Shown: positions 56,248 to 64,000 of the stretch, piece after piece
Layout: every line of letters begins with the position of its first letter
How positions within the stretch are numbered: the first letter of the stretch is position 1
NCBI GenBank assembly: GCA_949747905.1
Contig: CATKEF010000034.1
Location: 1 to 64,000, forward strand
Length of the DNA stretch: 64,000 nucleotides
Reading direction: 5' to 3'
DNA from: an uncultured Eubacteriales bacterium
GTDB lineage: Bacteria > Bacillota > Clostridia > Christensenellales > Borkfalkiaceae
The notes under the pieces: generated by a model
What the model was told of the DNA's origin: nothing
What the model saw: only the letters and a program-made list of their open reading frames with translations
The model's database searches: none
Program-made: the position numbers and the translations under genes

Positions 56248-56277
56248 ATTATATAATAGTGATTATATAAAAGTCAA
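56248..56277 (-). promoter_or_regulatory. Promoter of ftsA-ftsZ
   Basis: On the minus strand TTGACT (56277-56272), an 18-bp spacer and TATAAT (56253-56248), just after the divIB terminator. Confidence 0.8.
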
Positions 56278-56287
56278 ACGATTAAAC

Positions 56288-56317
56288 AAAAAAAGCGGTG
56301 CCTCGGCACCGCTTTTT
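56288..56317 (-). terminator. Terminator after divIB
   Basis: An 11-bp stem (56291-56301 with 56306-56316) and 4-nt loop, followed by U residues on the minus strand; it separates the mur/divIB transcript from ftsA-ftsZ. Confidence 0.93.
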
Positions 56318-56325
56318 TTGCATTT

Positions 56326-57090
56326 TTATCCGTTTTTATCGTAAGTTGCCGCAACCGAACCGTCGGCAATTGTATAGCCGTAAATTTTACCGCTGAGTTT
56401 CTGTTCGCCCGACAATCCGTCGTACAGCGTGTAAACTGCGGAAATCTTTTCTTTCGTCATATTTTTATAGTTCTGCAATTCTATTTCAACGCCGCACCGA
56501 AGTCTGAAAATTATACGGTCTTTGCCCGATAATGCGGACGAACCGGAAAGGGCTACACTTTCGACAACGGAACGCAGAGACATAAACTTTGTTCCGAAAG
56601 CCGCGCTTACGTTTGCAAGCGCCTCTATATCCTCGTCGCATTCTACTCCTTCCAGAAGCACATCGGGCGCATTATCGTGTCCGTTCAGATAATTTTCCGA
56701 CGATTTCATATATTTTCCATTCTCGTCGTAAATTCCGTACTCTTCTCCGCGCCTGACCGCAAACGTCTCTTTTCTCTCTCTGATTGTGACGTTTAAAGTG
56801 CAAGGATATATTTTTTCGATTTTGTCCAGCGAATACGTACCGTTATCGACCGCATCGCGGATTTTTTCTTCGCCAACCGAAAATAAAAGACCGCCTCCGC
56901 AATGAGAAATTATATTTTCCTTTATCTCTGAAATTTTAACGGCTGCAAGTTCATCGTATTCATCGTAAACATAACTAAGCAAAGTTACGTTAACGTTTTT
57001 AACCGAGAACATAACGCCGAAGCCAATCGCAACCGCCACCACGAACACAACGGCTATCAATACATAAACTATTTTTCTTAAGTGTTGCAT
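56326..57090 (-). CDS. divIB: Cell division protein DivIB/FtsQ
   Basis: A 254-residue bitopic membrane protein. A short cytoplasmic start and one helix (about 9-29, VYVLIAVVFVVAVAIGFGVMF) are followed by a POTRA domain (VNVTLLSYVYDEYDELAAVKI... IEKIYPCTLNVTIRERKETFAV) and a beta domain. It stabilises the divisome with FtsL and DivIC, which are not in this window. It follows murA by 5 bp and is the last gene before the terminator. Confidence 0.88.
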   Translation of the reverse strand: MQHLRKIVYVLIAVVFVVAVAIGFGVMFSVKNVNVTLLSYVYDEYDELAAVKISEIKENIISHCGGGLLFSVGEEKIRDAVDNGTYSLDKIEKIYPCTLNVTIRERKETFAVRRGEEYGIYDENGKYMKSSENYLNGHDNAPDVLLEGVECDEDIEALANVSAAFGTKFMSLRSVVESVALSGSSALSGKDRIIFRLRCGVEIELQNYKNMTKEKISAVYTLYDGLSGEQKLSGKIYGYTIADGSVAATYDKNG

Positions 57091-57095
57091 AAGTC

Positions 57096-58352
57096 CTATA
57101 CGGACACTCTTACGATATCGCCTCCGAGCCCGCGCAATTTGTATTCGAAAGAGCCGTATCCCCTGTCAATATGGGAAATGTCCAGTATTTCACTTCTGCC
57201 GTCTGCGGCAAGCGCCGCAAGAACCAAAGCCGCGCCACCGCGCAAATCATGCGCGACAACGGTTGCGCCCTTGAATTTTTCAACTCCGCGCACAAAGGCG
57301 TTCCTGTTTATCACGGTTACGTCCGCGCCCATCTTTCTGAGCTCGGGAACGTATTTGAAACGCGTTTCGAAAAGGTTTTCCGTAACTATGGACTGTCCGC
57401 GGCAAATACAGCAAAGAGCCGTAATCTGCGCCTGCAAGTCCGTAGGAAATCCCGGATAAGGCTGAGTTTCTATGCTTTTGACGGAAGTTAATCTTCTATG
57501 ACTTTCCAATTCTATTTTATCATCATTTATCCGTATTTTGCAACCGTTTTCCCGCAATTTATGTAAAAGCGAACTTATATTTTCCGCATTTGCCTGTCTT
57601 AGTTCCACTTCCCCGCCGCACATTGCCGCGGCTATAAGAAAAGTGCCAGCCTCGATACGGTCCGGTATGGGAATATAGTCGCAGCCGCCGAGCTGTTTAA
57701 CCCCTCTGACCACAATCGTTCCGCTGCCGGCACCTTTTACGTTTGCCCCTATTTTGTTGAGAAAACGTTGCAAATCCTCAATCTCGGGTTCGCGCGCCGC
57801 GTTTTTAATTATGGTCACACCTTCCGCTTTGACAGCGGCAAGCATTATATTTTCGGTTGCACCCACGCTCGGACAATCAAGCATTATTTCGTCCCCGCGC
57901 AAGCTGTCGCACCGACATATTATGTATCCGTTTTCCTCGGTAATCTCGACCCCGAGTTTTTTTAAACCCGTGAGATGCAGGTCGACGGGACGCAGCCCTA
58001 TATCGCACCCTCCGGGATAAGCTATTTTAGCGGTACGAAACCGTGAAATGACAGAACCGAGCAAAAAAACCGACGACCGCAATTCATGCGCGAGTTCGCT
58101 CGGAATTTCGAAACAGTCCGCAGTGGAACTATCTATTATCAAATCGTTGCCCGAAAAAACCGCCTTGCAACCCAAACGAGTAAGAATTTTTACCATATTC
58201 TTCACGTCCGTGATGCCGGGCACGTTCCGCAACGTCACTTCGCCGTCCGTCAGAACCGTAGCGGCAAGCAGCGGAAGGACGGAATTTTTCGCCGCCTGCA
58301 CCGTAACGCTGCCGTACAGTTTGCTTCCTCCGTTTATTACGTATTTATCCAT
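57096..58352 (-). CDS. murA: UDP-N-acetylglucosamine 1-carboxyvinyltransferase
   Basis: A 418-residue enzyme for the first committed step of peptidoglycan synthesis (PEP transfer to UDP-GlcNAc). The N-terminal NGGSKLYGSVTVQAAKNSVLPLLAAT holds the KN substrate site; the catalytic Cys, target of fosfomycin, is retained in YPGGCDIGLRPVDLHL (about 110-125). IEAGTFLIAAA and HIDRGYGSFEYKLRGLG are also typical. The ATG at 58352 with a GGAG site is chosen; a longer frame would extend upstream without homology and overlap ftsW. It sits where murG and murB are found in other Firmicutes. Confidence 0.96.
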   Translation of the reverse strand: MDKYVINGGSKLYGSVTVQAAKNSVLPLLAATVLTDGEVTLRNVPGITDVKNMVKILTRLGCKAVFSGNDLIIDSSTADCFEIPSELAHELRSSVFLLGSVISRFRTAKIAYPGGCDIGLRPVDLHLTGLKKLGVEITEENGYIICRCDSLRGDEIMLDCPSVGATENIMLAAVKAEGVTIIKNAAREPEIEDLQRFLNKIGANVKGAGSGTIVVRGVKQLGGCDYIPIPDRIEAGTFLIAAAMCGGEVELRQANAENISSLLHKLRENGCKIRINDDKIELESHRRLTSVKSIETQPYPGFPTDLQAQITALCCICRGQSIVTENLFETRFKYVPELRKMGADVTVINRNAFVRGVEKFKGATVVAHDLRGGAALVLAALAADGRSEILDISHIDRGYGSFEYKLRGLGGDIVRVSV

Positions 58353-58407
58353 ATTAACTCCGAGTAGTAAAATATACTCTATTATATGGCGGACGAAGCC
58401 GGTCTTG

Positions 58408-59541
58408 TTAATCGGAGCGGGACACGTTATAAAGTACACCCATAGAAGCCATAGTTATTATAAGCGATGTATTGCCGCTGCTAATCAGAGGCAAAGGCAA
58501 TCCCGTAGGAGGTATTGCACCGCTCACGACCAAGGCGTTTATCATCACTTGAATTCCGTATACAAGAGTAAATCCCGCCGAAAGCAGAAAACCGAAACGG
58601 TTGTTGCAATTCTTCGCTATTCTGAATCCCCTGTAAACAATGAACGCAGACACGAAAAAAAACAGCGCCAACCCCAGAAACCCCAGCTCTTCCCCCATAA
58701 TCGCAAGAATAAAATCGCTCTCGGCAAAAGGCAGGAACCTGTATTTTTGTGTGGAATTAAACAACCCTTTACCAAAAAACCCGCCGTTTCCGAGCGCATA
58801 AAGAGATTGAATAAGCTGATACCCTTCGTCTTTCGGCGACGCCCATGGGTCAATAAAGGCGCTCAATCTTTGTAAACGATAAGGTTCTAAAATTATGAGC
58901 AGAGGCACAGCCACGACAAACGGTATAAGAATAAACGCGAATGTTTTCAGATTTGTTCCGCTGAGAAAAATTACCGCAAGCATCAAAAGCCCAACGCACA
59001 TGGTTATAGACATATTGGGCTCTATAATTATAAGAACGCAAAACATCATTCCCACGCCGAGTACGGGCAACACCCCTTTGACTGTCTTGACCTTCTCGTA
59101 ATTTTTAGAGAAATAAGCGGCGGCAAACAATACAAAAGCATATTTGGCAATTTCGGAAGGCTGAATAGTCACCCCGCCGAAGCCAATCCAACGAGTAGCT
59201 CCGTAATTGGTTATACCAATCCCCGGTACAAATACCAAAGCAAGCAGTATTACTGCTACAATTACCCCGGGGATTTTCAGTTTAGACAGTTTACGGTACG
59301 GCAAAAAACACACTCCCGCCATAGCGGCAGTTCCGAGCACTACGCCGAGAATCTGTTTTTTGACAAAATACCAACTATCGCCGTATTGCACCTGAGCCGT
59401 ATAAGAGCTGGCGGAATAAATCATAAGGCAGCCGAAACACGCCATTAAAAATACGCAAACTAAAAGCGGGACGTCTCCCGCTTTAGTAATTTTTTTCGCA
59501 CCGTTACCGGTATCTTTCCGCTTACTTAACGGCAGTTTCAT
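58408..59541 (-). CDS. ftsW: Septal peptidoglycan polymerase FtsW/SpoVE
   Basis: A 377-residue SEDS-family membrane glycosyltransferase with about ten helices. Motifs include GVTIQPSEIAKYAFVLF, WASPKDEGYQLIQSLYALGNGGFFGKGLF, ESDFILAIMGEELGFLGLALFF and PTGLPLPLISSGNTS. It pairs with the class B PBP encoded at the right edge. Position between murD and murA in the division cluster favours FtsW/SpoVE over RodA. It overlaps murD by 20 bp. Confidence 0.93.
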   Translation of the reverse strand: MKLPLSKRKDTGNGAKKITKAGDVPLLVCVFLMACFGCLMIYSASSYTAQVQYGDSWYFVKKQILGVVLGTAAMAGVCFLPYRKLSKLKIPGVIVAVILLALVFVPGIGITNYGATRWIGFGGVTIQPSEIAKYAFVLFAAAYFSKNYEKVKTVKGVLPVLGVGMMFCVLIIIEPNMSITMCVGLLMLAVIFLSGTNLKTFAFILIPFVVAVPLLIILEPYRLQRLSAFIDPWASPKDEGYQLIQSLYALGNGGFFGKGLFNSTQKYRFLPFAESDFILAIMGEELGFLGLALFFFVSAFIVYRGFRIAKNCNNRFGFLLSAGFTLVYGIQVMINALVVSGAIPPTGLPLPLISSGNTSLIITMASMGVLYNVSRSD

Positions 59542-60880
59542 TTATCTTTTCCACCAATTTCCTGAACGCCTCGCCGCGCTCCTCGTAATTTGCAAAGCTG
59601 TCGAAACTCGCGCTTGCCGGACTGAGCAGAACGCACTGTCCCTCCTTAACGACATATTCTGCGAGAAAGACTGCCGTTTCGAATTCGGAACATAATGAAA
59701 AACCCGAGAAGCCCGCCTTAAGCGCAGCATTGAGCAATTTAAACCTGTTTTCCCCGTAAATAACGGCGTGAATTACGTTTGTCGAAACAAGACCTTCGAA
59801 CAGCGGAGCATAATCGTCCCCCTTGTCCTTTCCGCCGAGAAGAATTACGGTTGGAGCTGTCATACTCTGAGCGGCTTTTATCGTAGCGTCGACGTTTGTT
59901 CCCTTGCTGTCGTTTATATATGTAACCCCGTTTACTTCCCTTATCTTTTCAACGCGATGACTTACGCCTTTAAACGCGCAAAGCGCGCGGGAAGCCTTTA
60001 CTTTGTCTATCCCCAGTATACCCGCTACGGCAACTGCCGCCAATGCATTATAAACGTTATGTACTCCGCCGACGGTCATTTCGCTTATATCAAAATATTT
60101 TTCACCTTTGAAATATATACTTCCGTCGCTGAAATATGCTCCGTCCACTTGCGACTGAACGGAAAAATAAATGACTTTTGCCTTTGTATTTTTCGCAAAG
60201 CCCCTTACAACGGGGTCGTCGTAGTTCAGTATAGCATATTCGCTTTCCCTGAGATTACGGAGAATTTTCGATTTAAGAAAAACATAGTTTTCCATGTTGT
60301 AATGGCGATTCATGTGGTCTTCGGTAATATTCGTGACGACGGCAATGTGCGGACGGAGACTTGAAAGAGTTTCAAGTTGGAAAGATGAAATTTCGATAAC
60401 GGCAAAATCATTAAAAGAAAGCTCTTCTACTTCCTTTACGAGAGGATTTCCGCAATTACCGCAAGCAACGCTATGTTCTCCCGCAGAATTCAGCATCTCG
60501 TTAATCATAGTAACGGTAGTAGTCTTTCCGTTTGTTCCCGTTACAGCAACCGAAGCAGCGCGAAGAAACAGCGCTCCGAGCTCCTCTTCCCCTATAATTG
60601 TTTTCCCCTGGCGCCTGAATGTCACAGGCAGATGCGCGTCTATGGGAATTCCAGGACTCAACACGAGAATATCGCACTTATTCGCGGCGACATCGCAACC
60701 GTCCGCAGTAACTATATGCGCACCGATTGAAGCGAGTTCGGACATAACCGCCGAAATATTCTCGCTGACAACATCGTCGTAAATATAGACTTCGGCACCT
60801 CTTTCAAGCAAAAAGCGGGCGCTGCTTTCACCCGAAACAGACATACCCGCAACAAAAAACTTCTGACCTCTGAAAAACAT
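59522..60880 (-). CDS. murD: UDP-N-acetylmuramoyl-L-alanine-D-glutamate ligase
   Basis: A 452-residue Mur ligase that adds D-Glu. It begins GQKFFVAGMSVSGESSARFL, the ATP loop is VTGTNGKTTTVTM (about 113-125), followed by ISSFQLETLSSLRPHIAVVTNITEDHMNRHY and the C-terminal INDSKGTNVDATIKA and LLGGKDKG. It lies 6 bp after mraY and overlaps ftsW. Confidence 0.97.
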   Translation of the reverse strand: MFFRGQKFFVAGMSVSGESSARFLLERGAEVYIYDDVVSENISAVMSELASIGAHIVTADGCDVAANKCDILVLSPGIPIDAHLPVTFRRQGKTIIGEEELGALFLRAASVAVTGTNGKTTTVTMINEMLNSAGEHSVACGNCGNPLVKEVEELSFNDFAVIEISSFQLETLSSLRPHIAVVTNITEDHMNRHYNMENYVFLKSKILRNLRESEYAILNYDDPVVRGFAKNTKAKVIYFSVQSQVDGAYFSDGSIYFKGEKYFDISEMTVGGVHNVYNALAAVAVAGILGIDKVKASRALCAFKGVSHRVEKIREVNGVTYINDSKGTNVDATIKAAQSMTAPTVILLGGKDKGDDYAPLFEGLVSTNVIHAVIYGENRFKLLNAALKAGFSGFSLCSEFETAVFLAEYVVKEGQCVLLSPASASFDSFANYEERGEAFRKLVEKINETAVK

Positions 60881-60886
60881 TTTACC

Positions 60887-61831
60887 TCACACAAAAATCA
60901 AACAAAATATTCCGACTAAGGCGGTGAGCGCAAAATATGCATAAGATATTTTACATTCGGTGTATCCCTTCATCTGAAAATGATGATGTATGGGAGCCAT
61001 CAAAAACACTCTCTTCCTTGTACGTTTATAATATATGACTTGTACAATAACGGATATTCCCGAAATTACGAACATAATTCCGATTATCGGAATATACAAA
61101 GTATTTCCCGAAAAAACAGAAAGACAAGAAACAAGTCCGCCCAGAGCAAGCGACCCAGTATCCCCCATAAAAATAACGGCTTTATTTGTATTGAAAAACA
61201 GAAAAGCCCCCAAGGCGCCCAATGCGACAAAACACATTTCGGCGCAGTTTGCATTTTGCATAAACAGCATAAGTCCGAGCACAAACAGATATCCGCAGCC
61301 TGTCCCACCAGCGAGGCCGTCGAGCCCATCCGTAAGATTAACACAATTCACGGTTGCCGTAAAAACAAATATGACGAGCGGAATTATACCCCAACTTATA
61401 TCCGCAGAATACCCACCGCCGAAAGGAATAAACAATTTCGTTATGCCGTTAAGATAACAGTATACTCCCGCAACAGTTGCGATAGCTACCTGAAAAAGAA
61501 TTTTCTGATACGGTTTGAGCCCTTCGTTTTCCTTATGATAAATTTTCAGAAAATCATCGAGAAAGCCTACCACCGTAAAACCTGCCGTAACCGCAAAGGT
61601 AAGATTTGCCTCGCCGTTCCCGAAACCACAAACGCATAAACCGACTATTATGAACGCCGCAATAAAGGCAAGACCGCCCATTGTAGGCGTCCCGCCCTTG
61701 TCTTTATGCTCTTTCACATAACCTAAGATGTACTGTCCCGCTTTCATTCGCCGCAAAAGCGGCAACAACAGCAGGAGCAATAAAAACGACGCCGCAAAAG
61801 CGCAAAGCGTACCAATAAAAACAGTTTTCAT
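60887..61831 (-). CDS. mraY: Phospho-N-acetylmuramoyl-pentapeptide-transferase
   Basis: A 314-residue polytopic membrane enzyme making lipid I from UDP-MurNAc-pentapeptide and undecaprenyl phosphate. Key segments are KDKGGTPTMGGLAFI, the aspartate pair in VGFLDDFLKIYHKENEGL, NLTDGLDGLAGG (catalytic Asp), FMGDTGSLALGG and MAPIHHHFQMKG. Ten helices are expected. It is directly after murE with no gap. Confidence 0.97.
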   Translation of the reverse strand: MKTVFIGTLCAFAASFLLLLLLLPLLRRMKAGQYILGYVKEHKDKGGTPTMGGLAFIAAFIIVGLCVCGFGNGEANLTFAVTAGFTVVGFLDDFLKIYHKENEGLKPYQKILFQVAIATVAGVYCYLNGITKLFIPFGGGYSADISWGIIPLVIFVFTATVNCVNLTDGLDGLAGGTGCGYLFVLGLMLFMQNANCAEMCFVALGALGAFLFFNTNKAVIFMGDTGSLALGGLVSCLSVFSGNTLYIPIIGIMFVISGISVIVQVIYYKRTRKRVFLMAPIHHHFQMKGYTECKISYAYFALTALVGIFCLIFV

Positions 61832-63274
61832 TTAATCGCCGATTATTTTTTTTATTACTGTATTGTCGTTATAACTATGTTTTATACCGGCAATCTCCTG
61901 ATAATGCTCACCGCCTTTACCGGCGACGAGGAGAACGTCGTTATTTTCAAGGAGTCTTATTGCGTATTCGGTTGCAATTTCGCGTTCCGTTACCGTTACA
62001 TACTGTTTTCCGTATGGTTTAACGCCGACTTCGATTTCGCTTATAATATCGAATGGGTCCTCAAACCGCGGATTATCAGAAGTGATTATGCAAAAATCAG
62101 CCCACTTTGCCGCAACCGCCCCCATAACGGGGCGTTTTGTTCTGTCTCTGTTGCCTCCGCAACCGAAAAGACAATAAAGTCTGCCTTTGCAAAGTTTTTT
62201 CAAAGATTTAAGCGATTTTTCCAACCCGTCCGGCGTATGCGCAAAATCGACGAAAATTTCCGCCCCGTTATATCTGGCTACTCTTTCGAGTCTGCCTTCC
62301 ACCGTTTTCAGTGATTTCAAGCCCTTTGCGATAACCGATGTTTTGACGCCGAGCAGATTTGCACATGCGGCAGCCGCAAGAGCATTGTACACATTGTGTT
62401 CCGCAGGTATGCCAAGCTCGATTTCGTATAATTCGTCAAATAAATTCAAAACGAAAGTACTTCCGTTAAGACTTTCGCGAACATCCACCGCAAACACATC
62501 CGCAGGATTTTTCAGCCCGTAACTTACCGCATTTTCCGTAAGCGACAAAAGTTCTATACCGAGATTATCGTCGGAATTAATCACCGCACGACGGCATCTT
62601 CCCGGTAAAAACAATAACTTTTTGCATTCGGCATAATCTCTCATATTTCCGAAGAAATCGAGATGGTCCTGCGTGCAGTTGGTAAAAATGCCCGCCTCGA
62701 ATTCAAGCCCGACGATTTTCCCGAAATGGAGCGCATGCGCCGAAACTTCCATAAACACATATTCGACGCCCGCCGACACCATATCGGCAAATACCGAATG
62801 AAGAAAAACGGGGTCGGGCGTCGTAAGTTCGGGAGCAATGAATTTATCGCAGTAATTTATTCCCAAAGTTCCGATTATGGCGGTTTTTCTGCCATACGCG
62901 TGAAAAATCGAAGCCAACATGTATGTTGTGGTCGTCTTACCGTTTGTCCCCGTAACGGCAATCAATTTCAAATTTCTGTCCGAAAAACCGTAAAACGCCC
63001 GCGCCGCAAGCGCAACCTGGCTTCTGCCGTCCTTTACGATAATTTGCGGTATGGGCACACCTAGTTTTCGTTCGCATACGACCGCAGCCGCACCGTCTTT
63101 GACTACATCCTCGGCAAACTTATGCGAATCGGCGTTACCGCCTTCGTAACAAAAAAACAAATCGCCTTTTTTTATTCGTCGACTGTCCGTACACAGTCCG
63201 CCAATTTCCACATCGGTAGCCCCGACCACCTGTTCGTAGTTCATATTTTCAAGCAATTCGGAAAGCAACATCAT
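61832..63274 (-). CDS. murE: UDP-MurNAc-tripeptide synthetase, meso-diaminopimelate type
   Basis: A 480-residue ligase adding the third stem residue. The ATP loop is VTGTNGKTTTTYML (about 108-121); NCTQDHLDFFGNM and VDFAHTPDGLEKSL follow. The specificity motif SDNPRFEDP (DNPR from residue 400) is that of meso-DAP ligases rather than lysine ligases, so the wall should contain meso-DAP. That requires an active DapF or equivalent somewhere in the genome. It shares ATGA with the PBP stop upstream. Confidence 0.96.
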   Translation of the reverse strand: MMLLSELLENMNYEQVVGATDVEIGGLCTDSRRIKKGDLFFCYEGGNADSHKFAEDVVKDGAAAVVCERKLGVPIPQIIVKDGRSQVALAARAFYGFSDRNLKLIAVTGTNGKTTTTYMLASIFHAYGRKTAIIGTLGINYCDKFIAPELTTPDPVFLHSVFADMVSAGVEYVFMEVSAHALHFGKIVGLEFEAGIFTNCTQDHLDFFGNMRDYAECKKLLFLPGRCRRAVINSDDNLGIELLSLTENAVSYGLKNPADVFAVDVRESLNGSTFVLNLFDELYEIELGIPAEHNVYNALAAAACANLLGVKTSVIAKGLKSLKTVEGRLERVARYNGAEIFVDFAHTPDGLEKSLKSLKKLCKGRLYCLFGCGGNRDRTKRPVMGAVAAKWADFCIITSDNPRFEDPFDIISEIEVGVKPYGKQYVTVTEREIATEYAIRLLENNDVLLVAGKGGEHYQEIAGIKHSYNDNTVIKKIIGD

Positions 63275-64000
63275 TCATACCGTTCAATATTTTTTATTTT
63301 TATTATATTTTCGAAAATCTCTTTCGCGACCGGAGCCGCTACCGTACTTCCGTAATAGACTCCCTGCGGCTCGTCAACTATGATAAGCGCAAGATACTGA
63401 GGGTCGGTTGCGGGGAAAAAGCCCGTAAATGAGGAAACGTATTTTCCCTGCGCGACGTGACCGTCCTCGTATTTCTGCGCCGTTCCCGTCTTGCCCCCAA
63501 CCTTATAACCTTCAATATATGCGTGTTTACCGCTTCCCTCGCTGACAACGCCTTCAAGCATCTCTCTTAACAGAGCCGACGCTTTTTCGCTTATCGGTTT
63601 GTTCCTGAAAACAGTTTTGTTTTCGGAAACAGTTTTGCCGTCGGCAGATACTATACTTTTCAAAAGACGGGGAACATAATAATTGCCGCCGTTTACCGCG
63701 GAAGCTACCGCACAAGCAAGCTGTATACCTGTAACAGCAACCGTCTGCCCGAAACCGATACGCGCAAGGTCACAATCGCGGACAGCAGTCTGAGGCACGA
63801 GCATTCCGAGCGCTTCGCCCGTAAAATCCAGTCCCGTAACATTCCCGAACCCGAACGCCTGCAAATATTTATAGAACGTTTCGGTACCTAACGACAGAGC
63901 GATATCCGTAAAACAAGGGTTACAGCTGTTATTGAGCGCGTTTGCGAGCGTCTGATTCGAGTGCTTTCCGTTGGAATGATCTGACCAGCACTTGATTTTA
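63271..64000 (-). CDS. Class B penicillin-binding protein FtsI/SpoVD (3' part)
   Basis: The last 242 codons of a septal transpeptidase; the start lies beyond the right edge. SXN is in NNSCNPCF and KTGT in GGKTGTAQKYEDG; FYKYLQAFGFGNVTGLDFTGEA and GFGQTVAVTGIQLA match the SpoVD/FtsI family. There is no C-terminal PASTA domain (the chain ends IENIIKIKN-like, NIERYE). It heads the visible part of the cluster and works with FtsW. SpoVD and FtsI cannot be told apart here. Confidence 0.92.
   Translation of the reverse strand, partial: KIKCWSDHSNGKHSNQTLANALNNSCNPCFTDIALSLGTETFYKYLQAFGFGNVTGLDFTGEALGMLVPQTAVRDCDLARIGFGQTVAVTGIQLACAVASAVNGGNYYVPRLLKSIVSADGKTVSENKTVFRNKPISEKASALLREMLEGVVSEGSGKHAYIEGYKVGGKTGTAQKYEDGHVAQGKYVSSFTGFFPATDPQYLALIIVDEPQGVYYGSTVAAPVAKEIFENIIKIKNIERYE

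Noticed and set aside
57096-58439. Fosfomycin-resistant MurA (Cys to Asp)
   Set aside because: The catalytic Cys is present in PGGCDIGLRP; the Asp is the next residue, so natural resistance by this change is not indicated.
58048-58875. Plus-strand frame (275 codons) across the murA-ftsW junction
   Set aside because: It spans the antisense of two real genes and their spacer and is low-complexity Arg/Lys/Gln; no support.

Overview
The window reads as a chromosomal segment from an anaerobic Firmicute of the class Clostridia, most likely an uncultured gut lineage; no finer placement is claimed. Supporting signs are a single-chain IspH-ribosomal protein S1 fusion, a miaB-mutS-mutL-miaA operon, an ftsK-rimO-pgsA-cinA-recA operon followed by rny, spoVG, a Firmicute-like division/cell-wall cluster, a MurE with the meso-DAP signature DNPR, a biotin-dependent sodium-pumping decarboxylase, and no respiratory or outer-membrane genes. 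Genes are densely packed and mostly on the minus strand. No phage, insertion sequence, CRISPR array or integrated element was seen, and no gene-free stretch exceeds 300 bp.

Layout, left to right: htpG (cut by the window edge); an operon baiN-like / aroH::cmk fusion / plsC / ispH::rpsA; a five-gene carboxyltransferase and sodium-pump operon; a VTT-domain membrane protein; proC-rnhA; tRNA-Trp; comEB-ppiB-purB; groES-groEL (plus strand); the operon miaB-mutS-mutL-miaA-PLP lyase-GNAT; a class A PBP (plus strand); the operon carA-carB::dapF-iscS-thiI; an acyl-ACP thioesterase and a YgjP-type metallopeptidase; a membrane-tethered PadR-type regulator (plus strand); rny; the operon ftsK-rimO-pgsA-cinA-recA-nadE; ilvC; murC; spoVG (plus strand); ftsZ-ftsA; and the cluster ftsI/spoVD-murE-mraY-murD-ftsW-murA-divIB.

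The most interesting signals are these. (1) The carAB leader encodes a 37-codon peptide, not previously listed as an ORF. It is U-rich, contains a GC-rich hairpin, and ends inside the upstream arm of a terminator-like hairpin. This is the architecture of ribosome-coupled pyrimidine attenuation of the E. coli pyrBI type, unexpected in a Firmicute. (2) CarB is fused in frame to a DapF-like domain that has lost the first catalytic cysteine and apparently the Glu-Arg substrate-binding pair. (3) An AroH-type chorismate mutase is fused to CMP kinase. (4) The sodium-pump operon carries two kinds of carboxyltransferase, one with eroded oxyanion-hole motifs. (5) FtsA is eroded in its nucleotide-binding loops and lacks an evident membrane helix. 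(6) Three operons end with their stop codon inside the loop of the transcription terminator.

All calls come from reading translated sequence, motifs and gene order by eye. No database search, alignment program or folding program was run. Motif substitutions were judged by visual alignment to remembered family consensus.
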